From NCBI GenBank assembly GCA_030920305.1, contig JARLUB010000001.1, forward strand, positions 186,001 through 250,000: a DNA stretch of 64,000 nt, read 5' to 3'. Every line of letters begins with the position of its first letter. Positions within the stretch are counted from its first letter, which is position 1. The notes beneath the pieces were generated by a model, which saw only the letters and a list, made by a program, of their open reading frames with translations, was not told where the DNA came from and ran no database searches. Origin of the DNA: Eubacteriales bacterium SKADARSKE-1. GTDB lineage: Bacteria > Bacillota > Clostridia > Oscillospirales > Acutalibacteraceae. The position numbers were made by a program, and so were the translations under genes. Shown here in pieces: positions 7,471-16,281 of the stretch.

Positions 7471-8904
7471 ATGTTTTTTAAAGGAATAACAAAAAGATGG
7501 TTCTTTAATTGCTTTGGGGCAATTGTTTTGATTTTAATTATAGTTGAATGTGTACTAGCTTTTTTTATACAAAGTTTTTTTTATAATAGTGTTGAAAAAG
7601 CTATGATTGGTCGAGCAAATGGAATTTCTAGTATTTTTCTTGAAGATAAAGAATATTCGGAAACAGAATTTTCAATTAAAATTCGAAACTACATAATAAA
7701 TTTTCAAGATGAAAACATAAAGGGATTAATAGCCTTTAATAGTCGTGGCGAAATAATAACAGCTACTGGTTCGGTGCAGTCTGAAGAAGAGGTTATTAAA
7801 GATTATAACGAGTCAAAAAACAGTGAAGATAATATAGCCTTTTTTACTGGCAACCTTTCATCAGGTGAAAAAGTTATGACCGTAACAAAATCAATAGTTG
7901 ACCAATCAGGAAAACATATGGGAGCAATAAGGTACATAACGCCACTTGAGGCAATAGATAATACAATTTTCTGGGCAATTTTTGGTTCAATATTAGTGGG
8001 TGTTTTTGTTGTTTTATTTGTTGTTATGGCAAGTAGTTTTTTTATAAAATCTATTGTTACGCCCATAAGAGAGGTTAGTAAAACATCTAGAAGAATAGCA
8101 TTGGGAGACTTTAATGCTAGGCTTACTAAGCGATATGATGATGAAATTGGAGAGCTTTGCGATACTGTAAACTATATGGCACAAAAGCTTAGCGAGTCTG
8201 AAAAGATGAAAAATGATTTTATATCTTCAATATCTCATGAACTTAGAACCCCACTTACAGCTATTAAAGGTTGGGCAGAAACAATACAAATGAGTGAAGA
8301 AAAAGATATTGAGATGAACAAAAAAGGACTTAATATAATAGTCCATGAATCTGAACGCCTTTGCGGATTGGTTGAAGAACTTCTTGACTTTTCAAGGATG
8401 CAAAGTGGAAGAATTATATTAAACTTAGATAAAATAGACATTTTGGCTGAAATCAGTGAAGCGGTTTATATGTTTCGTGAAAGAGCTGCTTATGAAAATA
8501 AAATTTTATTATATTCTGAACCAGAGATGTTGTCACCAGTTTTGGGAGATAAAGCAAGGCTTAAGCAGGTATTTATTAATATAATAGACAACGCGTTAAA
8601 ATATACGCCATCGGGTGGCGTAATAAATGTAGGTGTAAGGGAAGAGCATGGTTTTATAAATATTATGATCAGCGACAATGGTTGTGGAATTCCCGAAAAT
8701 CATTTGCCTCATGTAAGAGATAAGTTTTATAAAGCTAATAAAACTCAAGGTGGTTCTGGAATAGGTCTTGCTGTTGCAAACGAACTGGTGCTTTTGCATT
8801 CTGGGACTCTTGATATAAAAAGCGAGGAAAACATAGGTACAGTTATAACTATATCAATACCGGTAGCAGACAATAACCAGGAAAACGATCAAATAATGAG
8901 TTAA
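7471..8904 (+). CDS. Sensor histidine kinase (PhoR/WalK-like)
   Basis: Membrane sensor partnered with the regulator at 6591-7289. Layout: TM1 about 11-33, an extracytoplasmic sensor of about 130 residues, TM2 about 167-190, HAMP about 190-243, HisKA with the phospho-acceptor in SISHELRTPLTAIKGW (H256), and a HATPase domain with DNALKYT (N box), SDNGCGIP (G1) and GGSGIGLAV (G2). The length of 477 residues is usual. The start ATG 7471 follows GGAGGGTAAAAGG. The stimulus is unknown; the sensor has no recognised PAS or Cache signature by eye. It is followed 18 bases later by the DUF1385 gene. Confidence 0.92.
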   Translation: MFFKGITKRWFFNCFGAIVLILIIVECVLAFFIQSFFYNSVEKAMIGRANGISSIFLEDKEYSETEFSIKIRNYIINFQDENIKGLIAFNSRGEIITATGSVQSEEEVIKDYNESKNSEDNIAFFTGNLSSGEKVMTVTKSIVDQSGKHMGAIRYITPLEAIDNTIFWAIFGSILVGVFVVLFVVMASSFFIKSIVTPIREVSKTSRRIALGDFNARLTKRYDDEIGELCDTVNYMAQKLSESEKMKNDFISSISHELRTPLTAIKGWAETIQMSEEKDIEMNKKGLNIIVHESERLCGLVEELLDFSRMQSGRIILNLDKIDILAEISEAVYMFRERAAYENKILLYSEPEMLSPVLGDKARLKQVFINIIDNALKYTPSGGVINVGVREEHGFINIMISDNGCGIPENHLPHVRDKFYKANKTQGGSGIGLAVANELVLLHSGTLDIKSEENIGTVITISIPVADNNQENDQIMS

Positions 8905-8922
8905 ATGAAAAGGAGATAAAGA

Positions 8923-9885
8923 ATGAAAAATAAAAAAATTGTGACTTCAATAGGCGGTCAAGCTTTGATTGAAGGAATAATGATGAGGGGCCCGAAAAAA
9001 ACTTCTATTGCAGTTAGAACACCAAACCAAGATATAGAGGTTGAAGATTTACAAACAGAATATTTACAAGATAAAGTAAAGCTCTTTAAATACCCATTTT
9101 TTAGGGGAATTGGAACGATAATAGATTCACTGAAAATAGGTCAGAAAGCTTTGACTATTTCTGCTGAAAAATCAACTGATTTAACGTCTGCTGAAGAGCA
9201 GTCTAAATTTGAAAAGTGGCTTGACAAAACATTTGGCGATAAAATAATGAAAGTAGTAATTGGAGTTGCATCAGTTTTTGGTGTAGCGTTGGCAATTTTA
9301 TTGTTTTTCTTTTTGCCAAACTGGCTATTTAATGTGACCTTAGGGCAAATTGAAGGAATTGGAGACGTTATTATATACCGTTCGATTTCAGAAGGTGTTT
9401 TGAAGTTTTTAATATTTCTTGGATATTTGATTCTTTGTTCACAGTTGAAAGATATAAAAAGAGTTTTTAAATACCATGGTGCGGAGCATAAATCTATATT
9501 TTGCTATGAGGCCGGTGAAGAGCTAACGGTTGAAAATGTAAGAAAGCATAGTAGGTTTCATCCAAGATGCGGAACAAGCTTTATTGTTGTAATGCTACTT
9601 GTTGGAATATTAATAGGCTTTTTTATACCATTTCAAAATTCGTTTGCTCGTGCGATTGCAAGGATTATTTGTGTTCCCATAATGGTGTCATTGGGCTATG
9701 AAATTATTAGGCTATGCGGTAAACATGACAATAAATTAACCAGAATTATTGCAAAACCGGGAATTTGGATGCAAAAAATTACAACAAAAGAACCAGATGA
9801 TGATATGATAGAAGTTGCAATAAAAGCCTTAGTTGCTGTTATTCCGGAACACGGAGAGGACCGAATAAGGTATGACTCTGAGTGA
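8923..9885 (+). CDS. DUF1385 (YqhQ-like) membrane protein
   Basis: Conserved Firmicute membrane protein of unknown biochemical role. Seen: the N-terminal signature GGQALIEGIMMRGP, a first hydrophobic segment about 105-130, a second about 160-175, the conserved KYHGAEHKSIFCYEAGE and HPRCGTSFI motifs, and further helices about 220-265. The length of 320 residues fits. Its 3' end overlaps prmC by 14 bases. This DUF1385-prmC arrangement recurs in Clostridia, often next to prfA and rpmE, which are not adjacent here. The invariant His/Cys residues suggest metal binding, but that is inference. Confidence 0.88.
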   Translation: MKNKKIVTSIGGQALIEGIMMRGPKKTSIAVRTPNQDIEVEDLQTEYLQDKVKLFKYPFFRGIGTIIDSLKIGQKALTISAEKSTDLTSAEEQSKFEKWLDKTFGDKIMKVVIGVASVFGVALAILLFFFLPNWLFNVTLGQIEGIGDVIIYRSISEGVLKFLIFLGYLILCSQLKDIKRVFKYHGAEHKSIFCYEAGEELTVENVRKHSRFHPRCGTSFIVVMLLVGILIGFFIPFQNSFARAIARIICVPIMVSLGYEIIRLCGKHDNKLTRIIAKPGIWMQKITTKEPDDDMIEVAIKALVAVIPEHGEDRIRYDSE

Positions 9886-10717
9886 AGTTTATAGAGAAGG
9901 TTTAAAAGTTTTACAACAAGCCAATATAGAAAATGCAGCTTTTGACAATATGAGTATTTTTGAACACTGCTTTGATTTAAAACGTCAAGACGTGTCACTT
10001 TATAGAGAAAATATAGCTCCGGCTGAAAAATTAGAAAAGTTTCTTTTATTTATTAATGAGCGAAAAAATGGAAAGCCTCTTCAATACATTTTAGGCCATT
10101 GGGACTTTATGGGCCGAAAGTTTTTAGTTGGCCAAGGTGTTTTAATCCCACGTGACGATACTGAAGTTTTAGTTAATAAGGCTTTAGATTTAGTAAAAAA
10201 TAAAAAAAACGCTAAAATTTTAGATTTGTGTTCGGGCTCTGGAGCTGTAGCAATTTTATTGGCAGATATTTTAAAAACATCTGAAGTTACAGCAGTTGAA
10301 GTTTCAGACAATGCGATAGAATATCTTAAAGAAAATATTAAATTAAATAATGCAACTAATGTATTAGTGAAAAAGCTTGATATATTAAATGGTGATATTC
10401 CGTTTTTAGAAAAAGAATTCGATTTAATAGTTTCAAATCCGCCGTATATTAAATCAAGCGAAATAAAAACGCTACAAAAGGAAGTACAGTTTGAACCGAA
10501 ATTGGCACTTGATGGTGGCGAAGATGGCCTTATTTTTTATAAAAGTATTGCAAGAAGATGGAAAAGATTCTTAACGAATGATGGTTCACTTTGTGTTGAA
10601 ATTGGAATAGGTCAAGATAAAGAGGTTGCTAGTATTTTTAAAAATGCGGGTTTTTTAAATGTAAAAACATTAAGAGATATAAATGGGATAAGTAGAGTTG
10701 TATGTGCAGATAATTGA
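9872..10717 (+). CDS. prmC: Release factor glutamine N5-methyltransferase PrmC (HemK)
   Basis: Methylates the Gln of the GGQ motif in peptide-chain release factors. Seen: an N-terminal helical domain, PLQYILGHWDF (about residue 70), SAM motif ILDLCSGSGAVAI (about 112-124) and the diagnostic NPPY motif in IVSNPPYIKSSE (about 190), then the QFEPKLALDGGEDGLIFY block. It is 281 residues long, as expected. The start ATG 9872 lies inside the preceding gene with a GGAGAGGA ribosome site, so translation is probably coupled. The usual partner prfA is not in the immediate neighbourhood. Confidence 0.95.
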   Translation: MTLSEVYREGLKVLQQANIENAAFDNMSIFEHCFDLKRQDVSLYRENIAPAEKLEKFLLFINERKNGKPLQYILGHWDFMGRKFLVGQGVLIPRDDTEVLVNKALDLVKNKKNAKILDLCSGSGAVAILLADILKTSEVTAVEVSDNAIEYLKENIKLNNATNVLVKKLDILNGDIPFLEKEFDLIVSNPPYIKSSEIKTLQKEVQFEPKLALDGGEDGLIFYKSIARRWKRFLTNDGSLCVEIGIGQDKEVASIFKNAGFLNVKTLRDINGISRVVCADN

Positions 10718-10747
10718 GAGGTCATCGCTTTTCATAATGTTGCTGCC

Positions 10748-10776
10748 TTTACAAGTACTTGATTATATAGTAATAT
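10748..10776 (+). promoter_or_regulatory. metK sigma-A promoter
   Basis: TTTACA-N17-TAATAT. The expected start point near 10783 gives a leader of about 127 bases that includes a terminator hairpin. Confidence 0.6.
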
Positions 10777-10796
10777 AAAAATAAGAGTATAAATTA

Positions 10797-10880
10797 GTAT
10801 TTTATGGACAAAAAATAATTTTAGTAAAATTTAAAATACAAGAGCAAGATAAATTGTCCGGCTTGACCGGACTTTTTATT
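10797..10880 (+). promoter_or_regulatory. Candidate attenuator leader of metK
   Basis: Stem GTATTTTA/TAAAATAC (10797-10804 with 10832-10839) encloses an AATTTT/AAAATT hairpin. The terminator GTCCGG-CTTGA-CCGGAC-TTTTT lies at 10856-10877. GGACAA (10806-10811) can pair with TTGTCC (10854-10859), which would disrupt the terminator. No promoter fits between this hairpin and metK, so metK transcripts must read through it. It matches no SAM riboswitch class I can recognise. Confidence 0.5.
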
Positions 10881-10909
10881 GTAAACAAAAAATAAAGAGG
10901 AGAAAGTCC

Positions 10910-12118
10910 ATGTCTAGAAAATTTTTTACATCAGAATCAGTAACAAAGGGTCACCCAGACAAAATGTGTGACCAGATATCGGACGCCATACTTGACGCTA
11001 TTATAGAAAAGGACCCAATGGCACATGTTGCCTGTGAAGTCACAGCAACTACAGGGATGGTGCATGTTATGGGTGAAATATCTACAACGTGCTATGTAGA
11101 TATTGCAGAGATAGCAAGGGACACTATTATTTCTATAGGTTATGATGACCCTAAATGTTGTTTTGACGGAAAAACATGTGCTGTTGTTACCTCTATAGAT
11201 GCACAATCACCAGATATAGCAATGGGTGTCAATCGATCACTAGAAAGTAAAGCTGAAATAGATCAAGACAAAAATGATGAAATTGGTGCAGGAGACCAAG
11301 GCATGGTGTTTGGCTTTGCTTGCAATGAAACACCCGAATTAATGCCGCTTCCGATTTCGCTTGCGCATAAGCTTACTAAGCAACTTACAAAAGTAAGAGA
11401 AGATAATACGCTTTCATATTTGCGACCTGATGGAAAATCCCAGGTTACGGTAGAATATGATGGTGATACTCCAAAAAGGGTGGAAGCTATTGTTATATCT
11501 ACCCAACATAGCAGAAAAGTTGAAGTTAAACACATTAGAGAAGATATAATTAAACACGTTATAAATGAAGTTATTCCGGATAATATGGTAGATGCAAATA
11601 CAAAAATTTATATTAACCCTACGGGTAGGTTTGTAATAGGTGGTCCGGTCGGAGACAGTGGGCTTACCGGCCGCAAAATTATAGTTGATACTTATGGTGG
11701 CTATTCTCGTCATGGTGGAGGAGCTTTTTCTGGGAAGGACCCTACAAAGGTTGACAGATCCGGCGCATATATGGCACGGTATGTAGCAAAAAACATAGTT
11801 GGCGCAAAATTAGCAGATAAATGCGAGGTTCAAATAGCTTATGCTATTGGTGTGGCACATCCTGTTTCTGTTTTAGTAGAGACTTTTGGGACTTCTAAAT
11901 ACAGTGAAGAAGCCCTTGCTGAAGCTGTGTTGAAAGTTTTCGACTTAAGACCTGCTGCTATAATTAATAAATTAGATTTGAGAAAACCAATTTACAAAAA
12001 TTTAGCGGCATATGGGCATATGGGCCGTGAAGATTTAGAAGTTTTGTGGGAAAAAATAGATAAAGCTGAAGAAATAAAAGCGGCAATGCTTGAAACTAAA
12101 GATCATATAAATTCTTAA
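10910..12118 (+). CDS. metK: S-adenosylmethionine synthetase MetK
   Basis: Forms SAM from methionine and ATP. Seen: the N-terminal [21 protein letters not shown]-type block (with conserved His and Asp), [12 protein letters not shown] (about 121-132) and the [20 protein letters not shown] and [16 protein letters not shown] loops (about 245-285) that hold the phosphate- and metal-binding residues. The length of 402 residues is typical. ATG 10910 follows AGAGGAGAAAG. It probably forms a single-gene unit behind an attenuator-like leader, consistent with feedback control of SAM supply, though the ligand is unknown. Confidence 0.97.
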   Translation: MSRKFFTSESVTKGHPDKMCDQISDAILDAIIEKDPMAHVACEVTATTGMVHVMGEISTTCYVDIAEIARDTIISIGYDDPKCCFDGKTCAVVTSIDAQSPDIAMGVNRSLESKAEIDQDKNDEIGAGDQGMVFGFACNETPELMPLPISLAHKLTKQLTKVREDNTLSYLRPDGKSQVTVEYDGDTPKRVEAIVISTQHSRKVEVKHIREDIIKHVINEVIPDNMVDANTKIYINPTGRFVIGGPVGDSGLTGRKIIVDTYGGYSRHGGGAFSGKDPTKVDRSGAYMARYVAKNIVGAKLADKCEVQIAYAIGVAHPVSVLVETFGTSKYSEEALAEAVLKVFDLRPAAIINKLDLRKPIYKNLAAYGHMGREDLEVLWEKIDKAEEIKAAMLETKDHINS

Positions 12119-12257
12119 TTTTTCTGACATCTTATTAAAGGTGGAGGAGACGCTGTAAGAACTAAAACTTTGTAACTTCATACATTAAATGACAAATTTT
12201 ATTAAAAATAAACATATATATAAAAAAACAAGTATAATTTGTGCCATAACGGAGAAA

Positions 12258-12292
12258 AAGCCTTATAGTTCCAATATGGAATTATAAGGCTT
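12258..12292. terminator. 16-bp hairpin between metK and the exported-protein gene
   Basis: The arm AAGCCTTATAGTTCCA pairs with its near-perfect complement (one G-T) around ATA. The plus strand has no T-tract, whereas the minus strand has one (from AAAAAG at 12255-12260). As a plus-strand metK terminator it is therefore imperfect. Confidence 0.45.
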
Positions 12293-12322
12293 ACGCCTTG
12301 TGATAAACTAAGATGATATTTT

Positions 12323-12351
12323 TTGACAATTAATTTTCATATTTGTAGAAT
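12323..12351 (+). promoter_or_regulatory. Promoter of the exported protein at 12376
   Basis: Consensus TTGACA-N17-TAGAAT, with the start point near 12358, just before the AAAAGGAG ribosome site. Confidence 0.7.
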
Positions 12352-12375
12352 AAAGTTTTAAAAAGGAGAACATAA

Positions 12376-12978
12376 ATGAAAAAAGTTTTATCAATTATTT
12401 TATCAGCATCCATATTATTAAGCTCAATTGGAGCAGTTTTAGCTTTTGCTGATGAGCCTGAAACCACCGTTTCTGCTTCTATTGTAAAAGAGACTTCTGA
12501 AGGTAGTGTGTCTAACACAGAGTTAGAAGGAGCTATAGGGAAACTTAAAGAAAACATAATAAAATTAGAAGTAAAATCTTTTTGGCAAAGGAATAAAAGT
12601 AAAATTTTAAAAATTACAGGTGGCACTGTAGCAGGTGTGACTTTGTATTTTTTATATAAGCTTGGCCAAGTGCCTAATAACTTTGATCTAAATACAAAAA
12701 AGTGTACGAATCAGGATATAAAAAACCACGATGACTTTTTTTCTGATCGTGGAATACATCAAGAGGATGCACATATAACAAGATACAAAAACTTATTCAG
12801 TGGAAATTTTACACTAGGTGAGTTTTCTAGTCAGGTATGTAAAGTTGAAAAAGAATTTAATGAAAAGTGTAAGGACTACAAAGATCATGTTGTGAGTGGT
12901 GCGCCATATTTGTATCGAGTCCTGTATAACATAAAAGAAAGATTTATTCCTATTATGTGTGAATACATTGCAGAATAA
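12376..12978 (+). CDS. Exported/membrane protein of unknown function, signal peptide plus one TM
   Basis: Unrecognised 200-residue protein. The N-terminus MKKVLSIILSASILL with AFAD at about 23-26 is a Sec signal peptide, followed by a Ser/Thr/Glu-rich linker (27-60), a basic stretch (residues 67-79), a membrane span (about 79-96) and a 100-residue hydrophilic tail with three Cys. The same plan (signal peptide, linker, TM, tail) recurs at 16282, 18751, 57867, 58287 and 59044. ATG 12376 follows AAAAGGAG and a consensus promoter; a bidirectional terminator (13009) closes the unit. If the signal is cleaved, the tail should face the cytosol, yet the basic residues precede the TM, against the positive-inside rule. 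Confidence 0.75.
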   Translation: MKKVLSIILSASILLSSIGAVLAFADEPETTVSASIVKETSEGSVSNTELEGAIGKLKENIIKLEVKSFWQRNKSKILKITGGTVAGVTLYFLYKLGQVPNNFDLNTKKCTNQDIKNHDDFFSDRGIHQEDAHITRYKNLFSGNFTLGEFSSQVCKVEKEFNEKCKDYKDHVVSGAPYLYRVLYNIKERFIPIMCEYIAE

Positions 12979-13008
12979 ATTTCTTTCTAAGTCAAGGCAT
13001 TAAAGTAA

Positions 13009-13048
13009 AAAGGTAGCCGTAACAAAATTGTTACGGCTACCTTTTTTT
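13009..13048. terminator. Bidirectional terminator (exported protein / tRNA-Arg)
   Basis: AGGTAGCCGTAAC pairs perfectly with GTTACGGCTACCT across AAAATT, with T7 on the right and A-tract on the left. It ends the plus-strand gene at 12376-12978 and the minus-strand tRNA. Confidence 0.9.
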
Positions 13049-13052
13049 GTAT

Positions 13053-13129
13053 TGGCCCGCCCGGAGGGATTTGAACCCCCGGTCTCCAGAATCGGAATCT
13101 GTTGCGATATCCAGCTTCGCTACGGGCGG
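13053..13129 (-). tRNA. tRNA-Arg (anticodon CCG)
   Basis: On the minus strand the acceptor arm CCGCCCG pairs with CGGGCGG, D stem GCGA/TCGC, anticodon loop TTCCGAT giving anticodon CCG (reads CGG), T arm GGGGG-TTCAAAT-CCCTC, discriminator G, and an encoded CCA at 13053-13055. The first anticodon-stem pair is an A-G mismatch. It has its own promoter and terminator, so it is transcribed alone. CGG should be a rare codon in such an AT-rich genome. Confidence 0.93.
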
Positions 13130-13139
13130 CTATAGAATT

Positions 13140-13169
13140 ATTATACTATAATAATTACTATTTTTCCAA
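13140..13169 (-). promoter_or_regulatory. tRNA-Arg promoter
   Basis: On the minus strand TTGGAA-N18-TATAAT, with the start point near 13133, only a few bases before the mature 5' end at 13129. Confidence 0.65.
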
Positions 13170-13200
13170 CATTATTTCCCATGCATAAGCCTTTAAAAAT

Positions 13201-13677
13201 CTAAGTTAGAGATTCTAAAAGTGCCACAGAATGTGCAGCTATTCCTTTCATTTCTCCTGTAAAGCCAAGGCCTTCTTCAGTTGTTGCTTTTATATTAACT
13301 TGTGTTTCTAATATATTGCAAGCTGTGGCTATATTTTTTTTCATATTAGGAATATAGGAAGCAATTTTTGGATTTTGAGCAATTATAGTGCTATCGATAT
13401 TTAAGATACTGTGGCCTTCGTGTTTTAATTTTTTGCATACCCTTTTTAAAAGTTCTATACTGTTAGCGTTTTTATATGTAGGGTTATTATCTGGGAAATG
13501 AATGCCGATATCTCCTAGAGCAGCAGCGCCTAAAAGTGCATCCATAACAGCATGAACTAATACATCTGCATCAGAATGACCTAATAACCCTAAATTAAAA
13601 TCTATTGTGCAGCCTCCTAAAATTAATTTTCTATTTTCAGCAAATTTATGGACATCATACCCGTGACCTACTCTCAT
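13201..13677 (-). CDS. ispF: 2-C-methyl-D-erythritol 2,4-cyclodiphosphate synthase IspF
   Basis: Non-mevalonate isoprenoid pathway step forming MEcPP. The product begins [12 protein letters not shown] with the metal-binding Asp/His pair; [36 protein letters not shown]-type motifs and FPDNNP follow, and the C-terminus has [12 protein letters not shown]. It is 158 residues long, as usual. ATG 13677 is chosen over an upstream in-frame ATG because it carries AAGGAAG at the right distance and gives the canonical N-terminus. It lies 52 bases after ispD in the same direction, so the two form an operon. Confidence 0.96.
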   Translation of the reverse strand: MRVGHGYDVHKFAENRKLILGGCTIDFNLGLLGHSDADVLVHAVMDALLGAAALGDIGIHFPDNNPTYKNANSIELLKRVCKKLKHEGHSILNIDSTIIAQNPKIASYIPNMKKNIATACNILETQVNIKATTEEGLGFTGEMKGIAAHSVALLESLT

Positions 13678-13729
13678 CTGATATTCTTCCTTTTTATAAT
13701 TATTGGTCAATTTCTAAATATTTACTAAA

Positions 13730-14428
13730 TTACCTATTAAGTAGCATATTTTCGCAAATTAGTATGTCTTCGGGCGTAGTGATTTTAATGTTTTTATAAT
13801 CGCCCATAACTATATAAACTTTTCCACCGCAGTTTTCAATTAACTGACTGTCATCTGTGTAGTCCTGTCTCACCTTATTTGATCTTTTCATGGCTTCTAT
13901 ATATAAGTATTTTTCAAATACCTGAGGAGTTTGCGCACACCATAGTTTCGACCGGATAGGAGTGTTTATAATTAGTCCATTATCGTCAAGATATTTTACA
14001 GTATCCTTTAGAGGTACTCCCGTTATAGCAGCTTTAGTTTCATATGCTTTTCTAACAGTTTTATCTATTATTTCTTTAGTTATGCAAATGCGAGCAGCAT
14101 CATGTATTGCAAAATGAGTAGAATTTGAACTTGCTTTGTTTATTCCAGAAAAAACGGATTTTTGCCTGCTACTTCCACCAAGTGCAAAGGAATTAAATTT
14201 TGATATATGGTTTTGCCTAACTATGTATTTAAGATTATCAATATCTTTCTCTTTACATACAATTATTATTTCATTAATAAAGTCACTTTCCTGGAAAGCT
14301 TTTAATGCATATAAAATAGAGGGTTTTTTGAGTATCATCTCAAATATTTTAGATTGGTCGTTTCTCATACGACTTGAATTTCCAGCGGCAACTATTATAG
14401 CTGAAGTAAAATATTTATTTTCTATCAT
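13730..14428 (-). CDS. ispD: 2-C-methyl-D-erythritol 4-phosphate cytidylyltransferase IspD
   Basis: CTP-dependent activation of MEP, upstream of IspF in the non-mevalonate pathway. Seen: the nucleotide-binding AIIVAAGNSSRM (about 10-21), the GGSSRQKSVFSGI motif, HDAARICIT and the C-terminal RQDYTDDSQLIE with TTPEDI. It is 232 residues long, as usual. The start ATG 14428 has AAGAGGAAAC before it; the frame runs further upstream but without a ribosome site. ispE is not in the window. A weak minus-strand promoter lies at 14464-14492. Confidence 0.95.
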   Translation of the reverse strand: MIENKYFTSAIIVAAGNSSRMRNDQSKIFEMILKKPSILYALKAFQESDFINEIIIVCKEKDIDNLKYIVRQNHISKFNSFALGGSSRQKSVFSGINKASSNSTHFAIHDAARICITKEIIDKTVRKAYETKAAITGVPLKDTVKYLDDNGLIINTPIRSKLWCAQTPQVFEKYLYIEAMKRSNKVRQDYTDDSQLIENCGGKVYIVMGDYKNIKITTPEDILICENMLLNR

Positions 14429-14463
14429 TATGTTTCCTCTTAATAAAAACTTTTTATGCTTAT

Positions 14464-14492
14464 AGTTTACCATTAAACCTAAAAAAAGTAAA
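14464..14492 (-). promoter_or_regulatory. Possible ispDF promoter
   Basis: TTTACT-N17-TAAACT on the minus strand. Each box matches consensus at four of six positions, so this is tentative. Confidence 0.35.
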
Positions 14493-14570
14493 TTTGATTA
14501 ATTTACAAAAATACAGATAAAAAGAGATTTTTTAAATCAAAATAATGCAAGTTTTTATAATGTATATAGC

Positions 14571-14599
14571 TTGATACACCTTAAGAAATATGTTATAAT
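14571..14599 (+). promoter_or_regulatory. Hydrogenase promoter
   Basis: TTGATA-N17-TATAAT, start point near 14606, about 64 bases before the hydrogenase ATG. Confidence 0.75.
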
Positions 14600-14669
14600 G
14601 AGAAGTACAACAGATTAACATGTGTGCATTTATTATAAAAAAACTATACAAAGAAAAGGAGGATTAATT

Positions 14670-16106
14670 ATGCACTATACAAATGATGCAAAACAAGTAA
14701 AATTTAAAATATTAAAAGAAGTTGCAAAGCTTGCATTTTCAGGAGAACTTGAAAAAACATCTGAACTTCCTTATAAGATAATTCCAGGGAAAAAACCACA
14801 ATACCGCTGTTGTGTTTATAAAGAAAGAGAAATTGTTAGAGAGCGTGTAACTTTAGCTTTGGGTAAAACTTTACCAAATGAAAAAGAAAATGGTATTGTA
14901 ACGGTTATTCCAGCAGCCTGTGAGGGCTGCCCTATTAATAGATATACAGTTACAACAAATTGTCAAAAATGCTTAGCTAAAAGATGTGTGTCAGCCTGTA
15001 AATTCGGAGCTATTGCAGTTATAGGAACAGGAGCTTATATAGACCCTGACAAGTGCAAAGAGTGTGGCAGATGCGCTGCAGCTTGCCCATACAACGCCAT
15101 TTCAGATACTTTAAGACCTTGTATTAGGTCTTGCCCAGTAAATGCAATTTCAATGGATACTGACCGTCAGGCGTTAATTAAATATGATAGCTGTATTGGC
15201 TGTGGGGCCTGTACAACAGGTTGCCCGTTTGGAGCCATTTCTGATACGTCATCTATGGTTGATGTAATAAATGAGATAAAAAACAATAAAAACGTTATTG
15301 CAACATTTGCTCCAGCGCTCGAAGGTCAATTTGGTGGTGCAAGTGTTGGGATGATAAAGCAAGCTATTAAAAAATTAGGATTTAAAAAGGTTTATGAAGT
15401 TTCTTTAGGGGCTGATGCAACAGCTTTTAATGAAGCCAAGGAGTTACATGAGGCTATTAGTGGCAATAAAAAAATGACTACGTCGTGCTGCCCAGCTTTT
15501 TTTGCTATGATTGAAAAATATTTTCCTGAGTTAAGCACAAATATTTCAAACACAGTATCTCCAATGACGGCTATTTCTCGTTATATAAAAGATAAAGAAA
15601 AAGATTCTATAGTTGTCTTTATAGGTCCATGCATATCTAAAAAACAAGAGATAAAGAAAGTAAAAAATACGGCTGATTATGTCATAACATTTGACGAGTT
15701 GGCGGCGATGTTTTCTGCCCAAGATATAGATCCGGAGAAACAAAATACTGATAACCAACAAGATGGTAGCATATATGGTAAAAATTTTGCAGTAAGTGGT
15801 GGGGTCTTTGATGCAGTTAAAGAGGCTTATGTTGAACAATTTGGGTCGCTTAAAGCTTCTTGCAAAAAATGTGCTGGGGCTAGTGAATGTCAAAAAGCAC
15901 TTGCATTACTAAAAGCAGGAGTTTTACCAGAGGACATTATTGAAGGAATGGTATGTGAAAATGGATGCATATCTGGGCCAGCTACTGTTTTACCATACAA
16001 AGAAACTTTAAAAAATAGAAAAGCGTTATTAAAAACAGCAGATTCTCGAAAAATAAAAGAAAATTTAGAGCAGTATGATATGGAAAATACAAACATGGAA
16101 GTTTAA
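14670..16106 (+). CDS. Monomeric [FeFe] hydrogenase, group-B-like
   Basis: Ferredoxin-linked hydrogen metabolism in the cytosol. Start ATG 14670 follows AAAGGAGGATTAATT; the frame extends upstream without a ribosome site. The N-terminal half has a Cys cluster (CEGCP, CQKC) and several ferredoxin-type CxxCxxC repeats (CKECGRCAAACP, CIGCGACTTGCP). The H-cluster domain shows TSCCPAFF (L1), GPCISKKQE (L2) and EGMVCENGCISGPA (L3). Group A enzymes usually have TSCCPxW and MPCxxKKxE, so the Phe and GPC variants point to group B, whose physiological role is poorly known. It is 478 residues, transcribed alone, with a terminator at 16138. No HydE/F/G maturase lies in the window. Confidence 0.88.
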   Translation: MHYTNDAKQVKFKILKEVAKLAFSGELEKTSELPYKIIPGKKPQYRCCVYKEREIVRERVTLALGKTLPNEKENGIVTVIPAACEGCPINRYTVTTNCQKCLAKRCVSACKFGAIAVIGTGAYIDPDKCKECGRCAAACPYNAISDTLRPCIRSCPVNAISMDTDRQALIKYDSCIGCGACTTGCPFGAISDTSSMVDVINEIKNNKNVIATFAPALEGQFGGASVGMIKQAIKKLGFKKVYEVSLGADATAFNEAKELHEAISGNKKMTTSCCPAFFAMIEKYFPELSTNISNTVSPMTAISRYIKDKEKDSIVVFIGPCISKKQEIKKVKNTADYVITFDELAAMFSAQDIDPEKQNTDNQQDGSIYGKNFAVSGGVFDAVKEAYVEQFGSLKASCKKCAGASECQKALALLKAGVLPEDIIEGMVCENGCISGPATVLPYKETLKNRKALLKTADSRKIKENLEQYDMENTNMEV

Positions 16107-16137
16107 TTTATTAGATAATAAAATAAAATGACTTAAT

Positions 16138-16197
16138 CTTGTTAGTAAGATTGCCTAAAATTAATTTTTATTTAGCGCAATCTTCTACAAGGTTTTT
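16138..16197 (+). terminator. Hydrogenase terminator
   Basis: A layered stem: CTTGT/ACAAG outside, AAGATTGC/GCAATCTT inside, CTAAA/TTTAG at the tip, then GGTTTTTTC. Confidence 0.7.
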
Positions 16198-16220
16198 TCT
16201 TTAAAAGAATTAAAATCTCC

Positions 16221-16249
16221 TTGTCATGTGATAGAATATTAATTAGATT
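16221..16249 (+). promoter_or_regulatory. Promoter, copy 1 of a duplicated upstream cassette
   Basis: TTGTCA-N17-TAGATT. The block 16220-16281 including the ribosome site is nearly repeated at 17110-17171. Confidence 0.5.
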
Positions 16250-16281
16250 TAGTTTTAATAATGTAAAGGAGTTTATTTATT

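Noticed and set aside
10783-10909. Known SAM riboswitch upstream of metK
   Set aside because: The leader lacks the recognisable SAM-I, SAM-II or SMK conserved segments; kept only as an unclassified attenuator candidate.
12277-12290. The 14-mer TGGAATTATAAGGC is shared between 12277-12290 and the gap near 58903-58916
   Set aside because: In 64 kb of AT-rich sequence several shared 14-mers are expected by chance, and the second site lacks the hairpin partner.
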